Made by a program: the position numbers and the translations under genes
Assembly (NCBI GenBank): GCA_021432635.1
Contig: MU270083.1
Coordinates: forward strand, 66,114 to 130,113
Length of the DNA: 64,000 nt
Source: Thozetella sp. PMI_491
Taxonomy: Eukaryota; Ascomycota; Sordariomycetes; Chaetosphaeriales; Chaetosphaeriaceae
Direction of reading: 5' to 3'
Notes under the pieces: generated by a model
The model's input: only the letters and a program-made list of their open reading frames with translations
Databases searched by the model: none
What the model was told of the DNA's origin: nothing
Part shown: piece by piece, positions 1 through 10,825 of the stretch
Layout: the number at the start of each line of letters is the position of its first letter
Position numbering within the stretch: position 1 is the stretch's first letter

Positions 1-179
1 TCGAGGGCGTCATGGTCATCGTCGCTTGTCTGGTGCTCAACATTTTCAACCCAGTTTGGTGCATCCGACCGTTGCTGGAGGGCGCGGGTGGGCTTGGAAG
101 CAAGCGGCAGACGGCAAGCAAGACCACCGAGACTGTTGGCAAGGCCGAGCCGGTCAGCGACGGCACTGCCACTCCTTGA
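1..179 (+). CDS. RTA1-like membrane protein, C-terminal end (partial at window edge)
   Basis: An open frame enters the window at base 3 and stops at TGA 177-179, giving 58 residues. It starts with a hydrophobic segment (EGVMVIVACLVLNIFNPVWC) followed by a polar tail rich in Lys, Thr and Ser. This matches the last membrane helix and cytosolic tail of fungal RTA1-like (lipid-translocating exporter) proteins, where an E-x(n)-hydrophobic run ending in N-x-F/H-P-x is usual. These are seven-helix plasma-membrane proteins linked to lipid export and drug resistance. Only the last helix is visible, so the family call rests on a short match. The rest of the gene lies before base 1. Confidence 0.5.
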   Translation, partial: EGVMVIVACLVLNIFNPVWCIRPLLEGAGGLGSKRQTASKTTETVGKAEPVSDGTATP

Positions 180-1915
180 ACTGAGCGGAGATAGACAGAG
201 GGCTTGTATGTGGGTGGAGTTCTAGGATAATGTGTCTCTATTCGTTTATTGTCTTACACCAGGGAGCTCGCGGGATATGAAGGAAAACAAATTGCTCCGG
301 GATTGCTCTTTGCATAAGGAGACACCTGGGCTCAGAATATCTGCTTTCTCTCATAATGATACCACCGGAAATACATCACTAGCGATTCTTCATTCATTAC
401 TCTGCAATTTCTAGCCCTAAAGATATCTCCCTTGTAACCATGAAGCACTGCCCTCTTTCCCACCTTGGCCCATTGTTTCTCCAGCCTTCCTCCCTTGAAA
501 CCTGGTAGTCTTCTACAGTAACACAGCATCCTCATTGCCGAAGCTGAGCCACTACCGGCCTATACGTTGGTGTTCCGCCCTCCCCCGTAGATATGCACAT
601 TCTGCACTCTTAGACTCTGGTACTATATCCCAGTATCGTACGGGGTACGTAGGCGTGCCGCCTGTGCACGCGCGGCCTGGAGGCATCGCTCTTGGCATAT
701 TCAACCCTGAAACCTCATAGGATGCCCTCGGCCAAGCGACACTGCGACTGGGTTCAATCCAGAGTCTAGATTTCAATGCACGAACCAAGCGCTTGTGTGT
801 GCCATGTTCGCGGCTTTTCATGCCCACATACTGGGCTAATTCTGCCGTTCGTGCTAACTACTATTCCCATTTCTAGGCAAGCTGTGCGAGCAGATGCCCC
901 TCCGCTCCCGGTGGCAGAACCTATGGAGAGATGCCAACGTAATCCTTCAGTTTCACAGATCAGCGCCACCAAAACTACCCTCATCACCTTCCTTTCTTTT
1001 ATCGTTTCTTATTTTCTTGGTTATCTTTCTTGTAGCCTGGTACCTCAGACTATCCGGCACAACGGCGCGGGAGGCCGGTCTACGAATCGCTTCTGTGTAG
1101 AATGCCCAGGCCGGTATAACCCTCTAGCAGTCGAGGAAGATCAAGCACCGTCTTTGCGGTACGCCGTCCGGGATGATGGCGATTCGGAGTCTGGATCGGC
1201 AGGAATGATTGCGATCGCGAAAACGACACACTGGCACAGCGGCCACCGCATGCGGATCGTCTAGCTCATATCGTACAGTGGAGAAGAGCAATATCGCCAA
1301 CGCATTGCTCTTCAAAGAGAGAATTTCTTGGCAGGTGTAGCCTCGCGCGGTTAAAGCACTGCGGATGGCTAAAGGGAATATCGCAGAAGTAGCAAGTATT
1401 GAGACTTCGAGAGCCAAGAATTGCGGTCCTGGAGAATGATTTCAAACGTCCCGGTCCGTCAGTTATCCTCTGTTTTTGTTTGCTTTGGGCAAGGGAGACG
1501 AGTGGCTTGCATGTTGGCAAGCTCATATTCTATCCCAGCCACGAGCCCCGATAGCTTAAGGGTTGCTGTAGTGCCGTCTGGCAAGCCGGCGCGGCATGGG
1601 AGATGGTGTCGCTTGGTCTTACGACGTGATGAGGTCGTTTCTATGTAGGAATGCCTCCCTTTCCCAATACGGGAAGGAAGAATTCAAGGGTTGGATGAGA
1701 ACAAGGCTCGGGGGTGGCGTCGCGACGGGCAGAAGAATCGTCACCAACGTCAAGACCCCCTGGGGGCATCGTCATTCTCTACTCTTCACCTTCCTCCCTA
1801 TTTTCTCGCACCCTTCACGGCTGTGCATCAGCAGTTGCTCAAGATAAACACCAGCATGCTCGCCTGGGGAGTGGCGGCCATGAAAGCGACGAAACAATCA
1901 AGTATCAAGTGGAAA
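180..1915. other. Intergenic, convergent 3' ends
   Basis: This lies between the end of the RTA1-like gene (+) and the end of the transcription-factor-domain gene (-), so both flanking ends are 3' ends. Open frames here (up to 162 codons at 776-1264) show no recognisable motif or splice-linked partner. I see no tRNA, repeat or promoter that I can support. Confidence 0.5.
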
Positions 1916-3589
1916 CTACTCACAGAGCCCGAACTTCCACGGCTCGATCAAACCACACGATTTTCCCGTCTGGCGGAAGAGACCGGTCATGCTGGTGAAT
2001 GCCTCTGCCACCGCGCTCTTTCTTCTCAAGTAGAAGGCTGACGCGTAGTTGATCTCTTCAGCCTTCCTCTGCAACTCCCTGAACTCCTGCGCGGCGGCGA
2101 CTCCCTCGTCTTCGACGACTTGACGGTCTCCCGGGCTGACCGAGGAAAGTAAACGGCAGATATGCATCAAGTTCAGAAGCCCCGTTCCAAGCATCTCATT
2201 TCGACTGGCGTTCGGGCCCGTGGCTTCTTTGCCACTCTCACTCGGCCCTGTGGTGTCGAAATCCTGGCGCCACCGCTGCAGCGCGCACCGCTCTTCGTGG
2301 AGATCTCGAATGAGGCGCTCACGCTCCCTTGGAGATAGGGAGCCGATACGCCCACAAACCATCTCGGTCGCACACCGCGCTAAGGAGGGAAGACGGCTCA
2401 TACGAACGGCAAGATCGGCAGCCAGCAAGCCGCAGCTCTGGAAGACACCCGTCTTTACCATGCATGAGCGGTAGAGGTCGTGCCAGGCTTGTTGACCAAG
2501 GAAGCAGTCTATGTTTTCGTTGAACGCCACGCGAGACTCACGATAATCTTAGCCTTTGTGGGCCCTGACCCTAGGAGATAGACTGAGGAAGGTACTTACG
2601 AGCGGCCCTGCAAGGGCAACAAACAGAGTCATTTCGTAGGGTGTATTAAAGGCGGCGGCGCCGCGACTTTCGATAATCTTGGAAGCCCCTACGAAGTGGT
2701 GGATCCAACGGTTGGCGGTTGGTGCATGCAGGAGCTGGGCGCGGGTGGTGAGGCCCTCATTCGTCCGGGGTACCATTGGGGGGGGGGGCGGGGGGCAGGG
2801 GAGAGGACGGGCGGCGGCACTTACCTCGAACAAGCATAGAAGTTCCGTAGCGCACAGTACATCGGGATCCCTCCACCGTTCCTTGTCATCAATCGACGCC
2901 TGGAGGCCGGACAGCGCCGTGCCGTAGCTGCTCAAGATGGCGGAAGCTGAGGCAGTCGACTTGACGGAATCGGAAAGCTTTTGTCTGGTCTGCAGAATCA
3001 AGCACTTGAGCGCGCCGTCTAGGCATGCGGAGTGGCCGTAGCGCCTTCCTAGGCGCTCGAAAAAAGACCTTTGCCGGCATAGAAGCAGCATCCCGAGCAC
3101 ATCCCCATTCTGGAACGTGTTGCTCTGGGCTGGCCGTGTGCTCGGTGCTGGCTGCGCGGACAGTAACGAGACGAGGGCCGACAAGTCTATGAGGCGCATC
3201 TCTTGGGCAGAGAGGATCAGCTCTAGCCCCGAAAGGGGCATTGGCGCCGGAATCAGTCTGGACGGTGTCGTACTCAGACCCAGCGTTGTGCGGCCGGCTC
3301 GGGAGTTTGGGGTGCCATTATGCAAGGGCGCGGGACCCGACTCAGCTGGCGGCATGGGGATTGCCGTACCGAGGAGACGGACGCCGGGGGCCATGTCTTC
3401 GACTGGTGCGACGCAGCTGATGGTCGCAGGGAACTGGCGCATATTGTTCTTCCCGTACCGGCCCGTCTTGCGCCGGGCCGCACCGATGGCCTTCATGGCC
3501 TGCCGACGTATTTTTGTGCGAGTTTCCCCCGAGATAACTTTGTTGTCCGGCCCCTGCAGGACGAACTCGAAGCCGCCTCCCTCGTCCAT
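1916..3589 (-). CDS. Fungal-specific transcription-factor-domain protein lacking a zinc cluster
   Basis: Three exons by eye: 3589-2825, 2755-2600 and 2536-1916, about 513 residues. Intron 1 (2756-2824, 69 nt) opens with GTAAGT and holds a long C run. Intron 2 (2537-2599, 63 nt) also opens with GTAAGT. Both are phase 0 and their lengths are multiples of three. The first 45 residues (FVLQGPDN then ETRTKIRRQAMKAIGAARRK) are the short basic N-terminal motif that begins many fungal 'fungal-specific transcription factor domain' proteins in place of a Zn2Cys6 cluster. The rest is the helical middle-homology-like region (LCATELLCLFE, THR..NRWIHHF type segments). No six-cysteine motif is present in the frames just upstream, so direct DNA binding is uncertain. 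The role is inferred to be regulatory; the target is unknown. The start is the first ATG in the exon 1 frame with the conserved motif 8 residues later. Confidence 0.7.
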
Positions 3590-4519
3590 GGCCGTCTCCG
3601 TCTGGGCTGTTGGCCCCTTCGGTTACGGCTCTCTTGCCGCTTGTGACTAATCCCCGGGTGAAGCACCCCAGAGCCAGAGCGAGTGGGTTGTGGGCACTTT
3701 CCACCCTTGGCCACGACGCCAACCAAGAGAACGCCGGCCCGAGGCGCACTCGAGGTAAGTGGGCGGGCTGCGAGAGACGCTCTGGGTTACGGGCGGGAAA
3801 GAGGCCAAAATAGGCGAGACCTCTGGCCTATGGTTGACGTTCTATAGTCAGCTTTTCTTCTTGCGGTTGCCTTCTGCTGGGGTTCTTTCCCGGTTGTGCT
3901 GAGGTTGGTGTTGTCCAAGAGCGGACAACATTCAACAGTGGATGCACACCCTGCATGACCCACCAATCAGACAACACAAATAAATGCCAGGGTACTAACA
4001 TCTGAAAAGGGAATAAATCCATACATGATGCCAGCACCATCCCTGCAGCCCTATGCTCTCTCTGCAGCAACCTGTGGCTGACATACTCCGTAGTGGGGGT
4101 ACGGTGTTCCCTTCGACGTATTCATCTCTCTTGGAAGCCGAGCGCCCATCCGAGCCCTCAATGTCTTGGGAACGGTTTCTTGGGCAACATATGCTCTGCC
4201 CCGGCCGGAGAGCTGGGCCTTTTAACCCGAGACTTGGAACAGCCGACTGGTTACCTTGTCCTGGGTGTTCAAAGGCAATGACCCTCCAGATACTCCATGC
4301 TTTTTCGGACTCCATGCTTTTTCGGGATCCATGCCTGTCAATTTGGGGCATTAATGGGGGCTCGTTTCTATCGACTTTGTGACACCGAACCCTGACCTAG
4401 TGTACCGAAACGGCATTCGTATAAAAGGTATGCAAACAAAGAAGCCGCACGCCGCGCTATGCTACTCCTAATCCCTGCGCCGTCCTTGTCCTCCGCCTGT
4501 TCTATGAAATTCTCGTGGC
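3590..4519. other. Intergenic, upstream of the TF-like gene and downstream of GPI2
   Basis: This holds the promoter side of the factor at 1916-3589 and the 3' side of GPI2. A short imperfect duplication (tccatgctttttcgg, twice) lies near 4295-4330. Overlapping open frames have no family features. No gene seen. Confidence 0.45.
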
Positions 4520-6222
4520 TCATTCATCGTCCCAGTGCCGCCTGCTAATAATGATGGGCCGCGCCGTGTCCCAGGGGCCGTAAATCTCGTTTTTATACTT
4601 TTGAAGCCCGATCAGCCACCAGCTGCAGCTGCCCATGGCTAGGATCGCGATGAGGCATGCAACCACCATGCCCAACAGCGCGTTCTTCCACGGCCACCAG
4701 CCGTCTCCCGACCCCACAATCATACCCACGCCGGCACCGGCGCCGAGCACCAGTAGCGCAGTGAGCACGACATGGTAGTGCCAACTGCGGTGGCGCGCGT
4801 ACCGACGGAACACGGGGAATAGACCGAACACTTCGATACTGAACAAGGTCAAGCTGAACACCTGGCCGGTGCTGGGCAGACGGCTCGCCAGCACCGTGGA
4901 AGCCATGAGCGCGGCGTTGGTCGACAGGGAGGCGACCGGGAACTTGCTGACGCCGACCCAGGTGCCCGAGTAGTCGAAGAAGAAGATGTTGATGGCCAGC
5001 AGCCAGAAAGACATGGCCCAGATGCTGTCGCTCGATGTCGACCGCGTTAGCGACTTGAGGATGGGCGACAGGCCCAGCAGTGTGAAGTAGATTAGCACGG
5101 CTGACTTGATGGTGCTAAGGCGCAGCTGCGCGCGCGTCGGCGACTCACCAAGCCGCCGCCGGGGCTCCGGCGAGAGGTCAGTGTGCGAGCCGGCACGGGC
5201 GTGGCTGGTCTGCGAGTGGAGGGACGTGGTAGATGCGTTCTGGTGGTGCCTGCCGAGGAGCGAGTGGCTGTGGCTGGTTGTGCTGTGGCTAGCGAGACTG
5301 CTGAGCGGCGGTCGATGGGAATGGAAGCTTTCCTGGGACTGCGCCGGTCCCGGCACCAGGTTCGAGCTGGAGCTCGCGGCCGAGGGCCAGTTTGACACGC
5401 TCGAGAGAGTGGTGGTGCTGGCGTTGAGATGCGAACTGTGCAGGCCCGACGCTGGGCGGCGGGACTGCTGCGCATCCCGGTACGCGCGTCCGCCGTTGAT
5501 GCTCCTTGTCCTATCCATCTCGTCGTCTGACTCCTCCTTTTTCTCTTGGCCCACCCACCAGTCCCAGAGCAGCCAGCCGATCGAGGTGGCGAAACTGCCC
5601 CATCCCACCACCGATACGGGGCTCACGCGCTCCTGGAAGATGCCCACGAAGCATACGATGAAGATGATGACGGAGCAAACGTGCTGCACAATGACGGTCG
5701 AGTCAGCGATCAGTGGCCAGAAGTCGTACGGCTGAAGGCGCGGGTTGCGCTGCAGGTTCTCGAGGAAGGTCGCCTGATCCGTGTAGTTATCTGGGTCTAG
5801 AGGGGAGAAAGGGGCCGTTAGCGAGGACATGGATTCGGCCCAGGTTGGACCGGCTGGCTCTTGGGGTGGCGAGGTGGCATACATGATTGATTCACCCAGA
5901 GCAGCTTCTGGAAGCGCTTCCGCTGCCTGCTTCGACTCCGACTGCCTCCTTCCTTGCGCCGGGAACGCCGCTGCGGCCGGAGCTCGCTGCCCGAGCCGGC
6001 ATCGAAGCCGGAAAGGCGACGGGGCGGCGACGAGGCGTGGAAGGCATCCTCCGGGGCGAGATGGGAAGGGTCGGCCCGGTGGGGGGGTTGCTGCTGGGCC
6101 GGGACCAGGGCCGAGGCGCCGAGCCCGACAGGGAGAGTGGAGGAGCGTGTCAGGGGCCGGTACGGGGCGGCATCAAAGTCGGAGGGAATCGCCGACTGGT
6201 GCAGCGCGGACGGCGGCGCCAT
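4520..6222 (-). CDS. gpi2: GPI2 / PIG-C subunit of GPI-GlcNAc transferase
   Basis: This is a subunit of the ER-membrane complex that transfers GlcNAc from UDP-GlcNAc to phosphatidylinositol, the first step of GPI-anchor synthesis. Two exons, 6222-5883 and 5796-4520, give about 538 residues. The 86-nt intron (5797-5882) starts GTATGC, has a GCTAAC branch site and ends CTCTAG. Splicing joins KLLWVNQS to YPDNYTDQ, the conserved N-terminal block of fungal GPI2. Next come PYDFWPLIADSTVIVQHV (about 136-153), two membrane segments, a Ser/His-rich loop of about 120 residues that is variable in the family, then SSDSIWAMSFWLLAINIFFF and further membrane segments to the C-terminus. The start is the first ATG after an in-frame stop; the frame opens 7 codons earlier at a TTG. 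The frame also runs straight through the intron's 5' side, which would give a wrong shorter gene starting at 5884. Confidence 0.93.
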
Positions 6223-9200
6223 TGGGTCGCGCTGGGCAGTCAATCAGAGGCGCCCAGCGACAGCATATGTCATGTACGAGGAACTTTGTAGCGCGCGCGC
6301 GGATCGCGGGGGGGGTGCGTTCCCACCGTTCTCGTGCGTTGTGAGCTGTCTTAGCTCGGCGAGGCGGGAAGAAGCATCGAAGGTCTGGTATAATGCAAAA
6401 GCCCAGTCCTTGGCAGCGGTGGTGCACGGACGCACGCCCTCGACAAACTGCCGGTTTATTGCCGCTCGGAGGTGCTTACCAGGTAGGGACGCCTCAGGCC
6501 CACAGCAGCTCTTGCCTGACAACCTGCGTTCAACGGTCCCCAGTAGCTTCAGCGGTGGAAACATTGGACGACACTTTCTTGAAACAGGCTCCGCGACAGT
6601 GACACACTCCATGTTGCCAAGGATAAGCTCTTGTAAACATTCTTCTCCATTCTTCTCCATCGACGTCGGCACAAGTAGCCGCTTTGAGCGTTGAAAGTCG
6701 TCCGTGGTCGTCGATGCTATGCCACGGGGTGTATTTTGGTATTTTGGTACGCATTTTCCTTGGCGCGTCCGAACCCCCCCCCATGCCTGGTTTGAGGCCG
6801 CCCACGAAAGGCCAAGAAAGTGCCAAGAGCGATGGAAGGATGAACTCTTTCGTCCTGCAATCCAAGGCTCCCTTGTGGTAGTGAATTGGAAGATCGATCG
6901 TGCGACTACTGCCCGTAGATCCTCGAGATTTGCATTATATATGTCGATTGGGCGCCATCGCACAAGAGAGAGAGGGAGGAGATACACCATCCCGATAGGC
7001 CGGGTTTCGCTTCGTATGGGAGCCGGGGTCGGCTGCTCGCCCCATGCACCTAGTGGCATGAGACTTGGAGGTAAGGAGCCTGCTTTCATACAATGATAGC
7101 AAGATTTACGTCGGTCCTGAGGTATTTTCCCCTATCTAGTTCTACCGCGCGGGTCTCCGCCCACCGTTCCGTCTAGCCGTGCTCGAGCCCGATGGTCTCG
7201 CTGCGCTTTGAGGCTTCGGTAGCATCCCGGCGTGGATCTCCGCCCTGCCGCGACCTGCCGGGTGTACACTGCTCCATCCGTTGGCTCTAGCGGTGTCTCC
7301 CTCCCAGGGACCGGTAGGGCGGGGGTTTCGAAACATGCCTTGCATACTAATACTATCTAAGGTAGGTAATTGTCGCCGCTGACTACGTACTTGTCGCTGG
7401 CGAGTCATGCAGGCATCGCTGACCGATGCCTCAATGGCTAGACAGGAGAATAGAGAAGGAAAAAGAAAGAAACCAAGGAAAAGGAAGCTTTGTCAAATTC
7501 GCTTCTCGTTCCCCTCATTATCCCACCCCCCATCGGGAGCGATCTAGCCATCCAGCGACCGGCAGGTCGACCGAAATGGCTGGCCGCGGTCCAGAACGTG
7601 CTCTAGGCGGCTGATGGCCGCTGCGCCAAGACAATAACTTGGCTCTACAAGAGATTAGGAACTTCCCCACGTGCTAGCGCTCTCGCCCCAGTCTGGGCTG
7701 GGAACGATCCCGGGTAGCGGGCTCGACGGAGCACTGCGCCGCGCCAGGCCAGTAGCGCCGCGCGACGGGCTAGCTGGCCGGGCTCCTGCCAGCCAGCTCT
7801 GGCAAGTCGGTCGCCTGTTAGGGATCGACCATCCATTGCGAGCCGGCGTGGCTTGATGATGCCAGACCGGGCCTGGTCGCCCTCTGGCGAGGCGAGACGA
7901 ACAAGCAGAAACGTGCCCGGCCTGCAGGCTTGGCATTGCGCCCAACGAGCTGGATGGGACCGATTTCACGATGGCATCCCGGGAAGCGGCGTAGGTGGGC
8001 GGTCGGTGACGCTGGCACGAGCAAATTGGGTACGACTCGTGCATCACGCGACTGATAGTTTGCGCGATAGGTGGAAGTTGCGATTACCATCGTCCTCCGG
8101 CCCCCCTCATCCTCCTTGGCTTGGCATCTGGCCCCCCTCGGGTGCTGTCGTCACCTTTTCTGATGCCCGTGAAGGCCGAGTACACGTCAGGCATTACGGA
8201 TGCTCGCGTGCGAGCCGGGGTGAGAAGGGGAAGGGGAAGCAGAAGGAGAGAGTGCACCGCCGCCCGCCGACGAGGCCACCATGGCTTCGAAGACGAGGAA
8301 TTTTGCACTTTTGTAACTTTTGCACATTTTGTAGTTCAGAAGATAGAACCATCTTCCTGGCAAACGGGGTAGGCATCTGTATTTTTTTTGGGACACACGA
8401 CACTCGCTCATGCGCAACTAGCGCAGGCGCAGGCGAGAAGACTGGGCTTTATTTTTATTAGTCGCGAACTTCGTGCAGGCCAATGTACAGCACCTCCCGG
8501 CCGGCCTCAACATCTGGCCGGGGTTAATATCCTGGCTGCATAGGTGCCGCGTCTCTCTCCATCGCGAGAAAACCAGCAGGCCCTGGGTTCCAAGTGCCGC
8601 AGCGCATGAGTTGTGATGACTCGTGTGGGCACAAACCGGAGAAGCACGTTCGCGCTCCATCAATGTCGATCCGATTTCCACTCGACTTGGACTTTGCTTT
8701 TGCCATCGATCCCGGACCCATGCTCGCCCCTGACGGTGGGACAGGGTGGGCCCAGCTCACTGGCCGCCGTGTCTTGCTTGCCTTCCCCCCCCGGGAGGGA
8801 TCAACTGGGGCACCCTCCCCCCCTTCCCCTCTAAGCTTAGCTACCGCCTCCGTCTCGTGGAGCGCCGCTGGTCGCTTGCAACCCTCTGCGACTGGCAGGT
8901 TTGAGGAGGGTACGAGGCGGGGCGGCTGAGAGGGGGACGGACAGAGGGTTTCCTCTGCGAATAATGGACTATCTGAGAGCATTCGGTGGCGGGCTACCTA
9001 TATAGACTCACCTGCACCTTCCAAGTCCCACGGAGATTGATTGTTTATTTCGGCCCCCCTCCTCGGCATCCCCTTCCTACTTCACCCATAATTGCGGTGC
9101 TGGCCGTTAATTTGGTCTCGTCGTCCCTCTGCTCACGTCTGACAGTCGCCTGGCTACTTCCACGGCCTCTCCAGTCTGGCTGCTGATTCGAGCTTCAAAG

Positions 9201-10120
9201 GCACTCCCTCGTGCGCCCCTCGCGCGGCTGACCGGACAAGACCAGACCCGACAGCTCAAGACAAGTCCTTCGAAAAGGCCAGAGAAGCTCCCGAGTCATT
9301 GGCTCACGCCGCACTTACACCCACGACTTGTTCTGTGCCTCCCTAGGACGTCTCAGTGAAAGCATCCTGTCCGGCGTGACCACCGGCGACCGCGTCCAGG
9401 CTCCCGCGGCTGTGTTGGTGCACGCCTTCTCTCACCCTGCGCTGTCCAAACCTTATTTGCGAACCCGCCGCTGTTGTCGCTACTTTTTGAAACCCAGGCG
9501 CCTGCCTCAAGCCACCCAACGCCATCGCTCAAGACCGACCAGCCTGGTCCGCCCTTCCCCAAAGAGCAATCCCATCCTTCTTTTTCTTTCCCTGTCCGGG
9601 CCATCCATCCCAAAGAACAACCTACGGCCAAGTCGCCTTGATCTAGCAAGCGGCCTTCTCCTCGTCCTCGCCAGTCGGTCCCGGCTCTTTATTAGGCTGC
9701 GCTTATTCGCGCATCTCATTGTTTCTCCCATCATCGATATTGCCCGCCAAAAAGCATTAAATACCCGGCCACTTGGCTGCTAAGCCATTTTATCCTCCCC
9801 CGGACGTGCCGCTTTCCTCCTTGCATCGCTGCGCCGCGAGCCGAAAATCTGTTGGTCTAGGCCCTTCCCACTTGGGCTGATCCCCCTTCGCCAAGCCTTC
9901 TAGGGTCTCCCAAATACGACCTTCTACACCCTGTTCCCGTTATAAGGTTCCCGGGCACGCACTTCGACTCCCTTCCCCCTTCTTGACGCCTTCTCCTTCT
10001 TTCCGGGGTACGTCAATTTTCACATTGCTCCGGCCATCCATCGCCGTAGCTCCGAGGACCGTCTCTAGGACGCCTTCGTCTTTTTTGGCTAGGGAGCCGC
10101 AAACCACTTTATCAGCAAAT
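6223..10120. other. Divergent intergenic region between GPI2 and the gene at 10121
   Basis: Both flanking genes point away, so this holds both promoters. A 281-codon minus frame (6244-7089) ends just before the GPI2 start but shows no domain or coding-like amino-acid pattern and was not accepted. A short duplication (cattcttctc, twice) lies near 6640. From about 9,000 to 10,120 the plus strand becomes strongly pyrimidine-rich, as in fungal transcript leaders. It contains small upstream open frames, the longest at 9328-9783 (151 codons). No other gene seen. Confidence 0.5.
8999..9005 (+). promoter_or_regulatory. Possible TATA box for the gene at 10121
   Basis: TATATAG lies at the start of the pyrimidine-rich stretch that leads to the ATG at 10121. 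If used, the leader would be about 1.1 kb and either spliced or carrying several small upstream frames. This is inferred from position and composition only. Confidence 0.28.
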
Positions 10121-10825
10121 ATGAGGGTCTATTCCCTAGCGGCCGTGTCCTTGGCACCGCTCGCAGTCCTCGCCATACCCATCGTCCTGGTCGAGAACAT
10201 CCCCGCCGCCGCCGAGCAATACCACCACTTGCCGCCGCCAGCGCCAGTTGCGACGGCAAGGCCGCACCATGCTCTCCCCGAGGTGATATTAGACGTGGAG
10301 GACGCGGCGGTGCAGGTTTCGTTCGACAACAGGCCAGTCACACCGTCGACCGACAGCACGCCGGAGCAGGTCCTGGAGCAGCCTAAGCCGGTCGCCACCG
10401 CATATCTCTGGTCGCTCGGCGCCTCGTGGAAGAAGGGGGCGGATCTCCCCAAGGAGGCCTGGGAGATAGTGGAGGCTTCCTCTATCACTAAGATGGAGAT
10501 TGGGCTCGTCGAGGGCCGCCGAGCTTTCCACCCCTGCTACTACGCTCGCCTGAGCAAAGACCACAACGACCGGCTGGTCGTGCTACTGATCCTCGGCTTC
10601 ATAGCTACCGTCATCGTCGTCGAGACCTGGAGCACCCTCTACAGCAGCGCAACTCGCGCCTTGTCGGGCCAGGGTGCCATCCGCCTCGAGGATGCAGAGG
10701 AGGGGAGCTGCCAGCCCTTATCCGTGCAAGCGGAGGCAGAGGACAAACGGCTGGAGCCGACCCAGCACTCAAATGAGGTTGAAGGCACGAGCATCAAGGT
10801 CGAGAACGAGAAGGCAGCATTATGA
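10121..10825 (+). CDS. Orphan secreted / type I membrane protein
   Basis: Single exon, 234 residues. I chose the ATG at 10121 because it is followed at once by a signal peptide (MRVYSLAAVSLAPLAVLA). The frame itself is open from 9983, but its first 46 codons look like leader sequence. The order is: signal peptide (1 to about 18), a Pro/Ala/His-rich lumenal part (about 25-60), a moderately acidic region, one membrane helix (about 151-173, LVVLLILGFIATVIVV) and an acidic C-terminal tail (about 180-234) ending VENEKAAL. This predicts a type I single-pass protein with an outer domain of about 130 residues. I do not recognise a domain. Coding status rests on the signal peptide, the clean helix and the frame's codon pattern. 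Confidence 0.65.
   Translation: MRVYSLAAVSLAPLAVLAIPIVLVENIPAAAEQYHHLPPPAPVATARPHHALPEVILDVEDAAVQVSFDNRPVTPSTDSTPEQVLEQPKPVATAYLWSLGASWKKGADLPKEAWEIVEASSITKMEIGLVEGRRAFHPCYYARLSKDHNDRLVVLLILGFIATVIVVETWSTLYSSATRALSGQGAIRLEDAEEGSCQPLSVQAEAEDKRLEPTQHSNEVEGTSIKVENEKAAL

Noticed and set aside
740-765. GGTTCAATCC, resembling a tRNA B box
   Set aside because: The flanking bases do not form the five-pair T stem and no acceptor or anticodon arm fits around it.
6244-7089. 281-codon open frame on the minus strand just upstream of GPI2
   Set aside because: No domain, signal peptide or coding-like pattern; a frame of this length is expected about once by chance in this much GC-rich DNA, and an in-frame stop separates it from GPI2.
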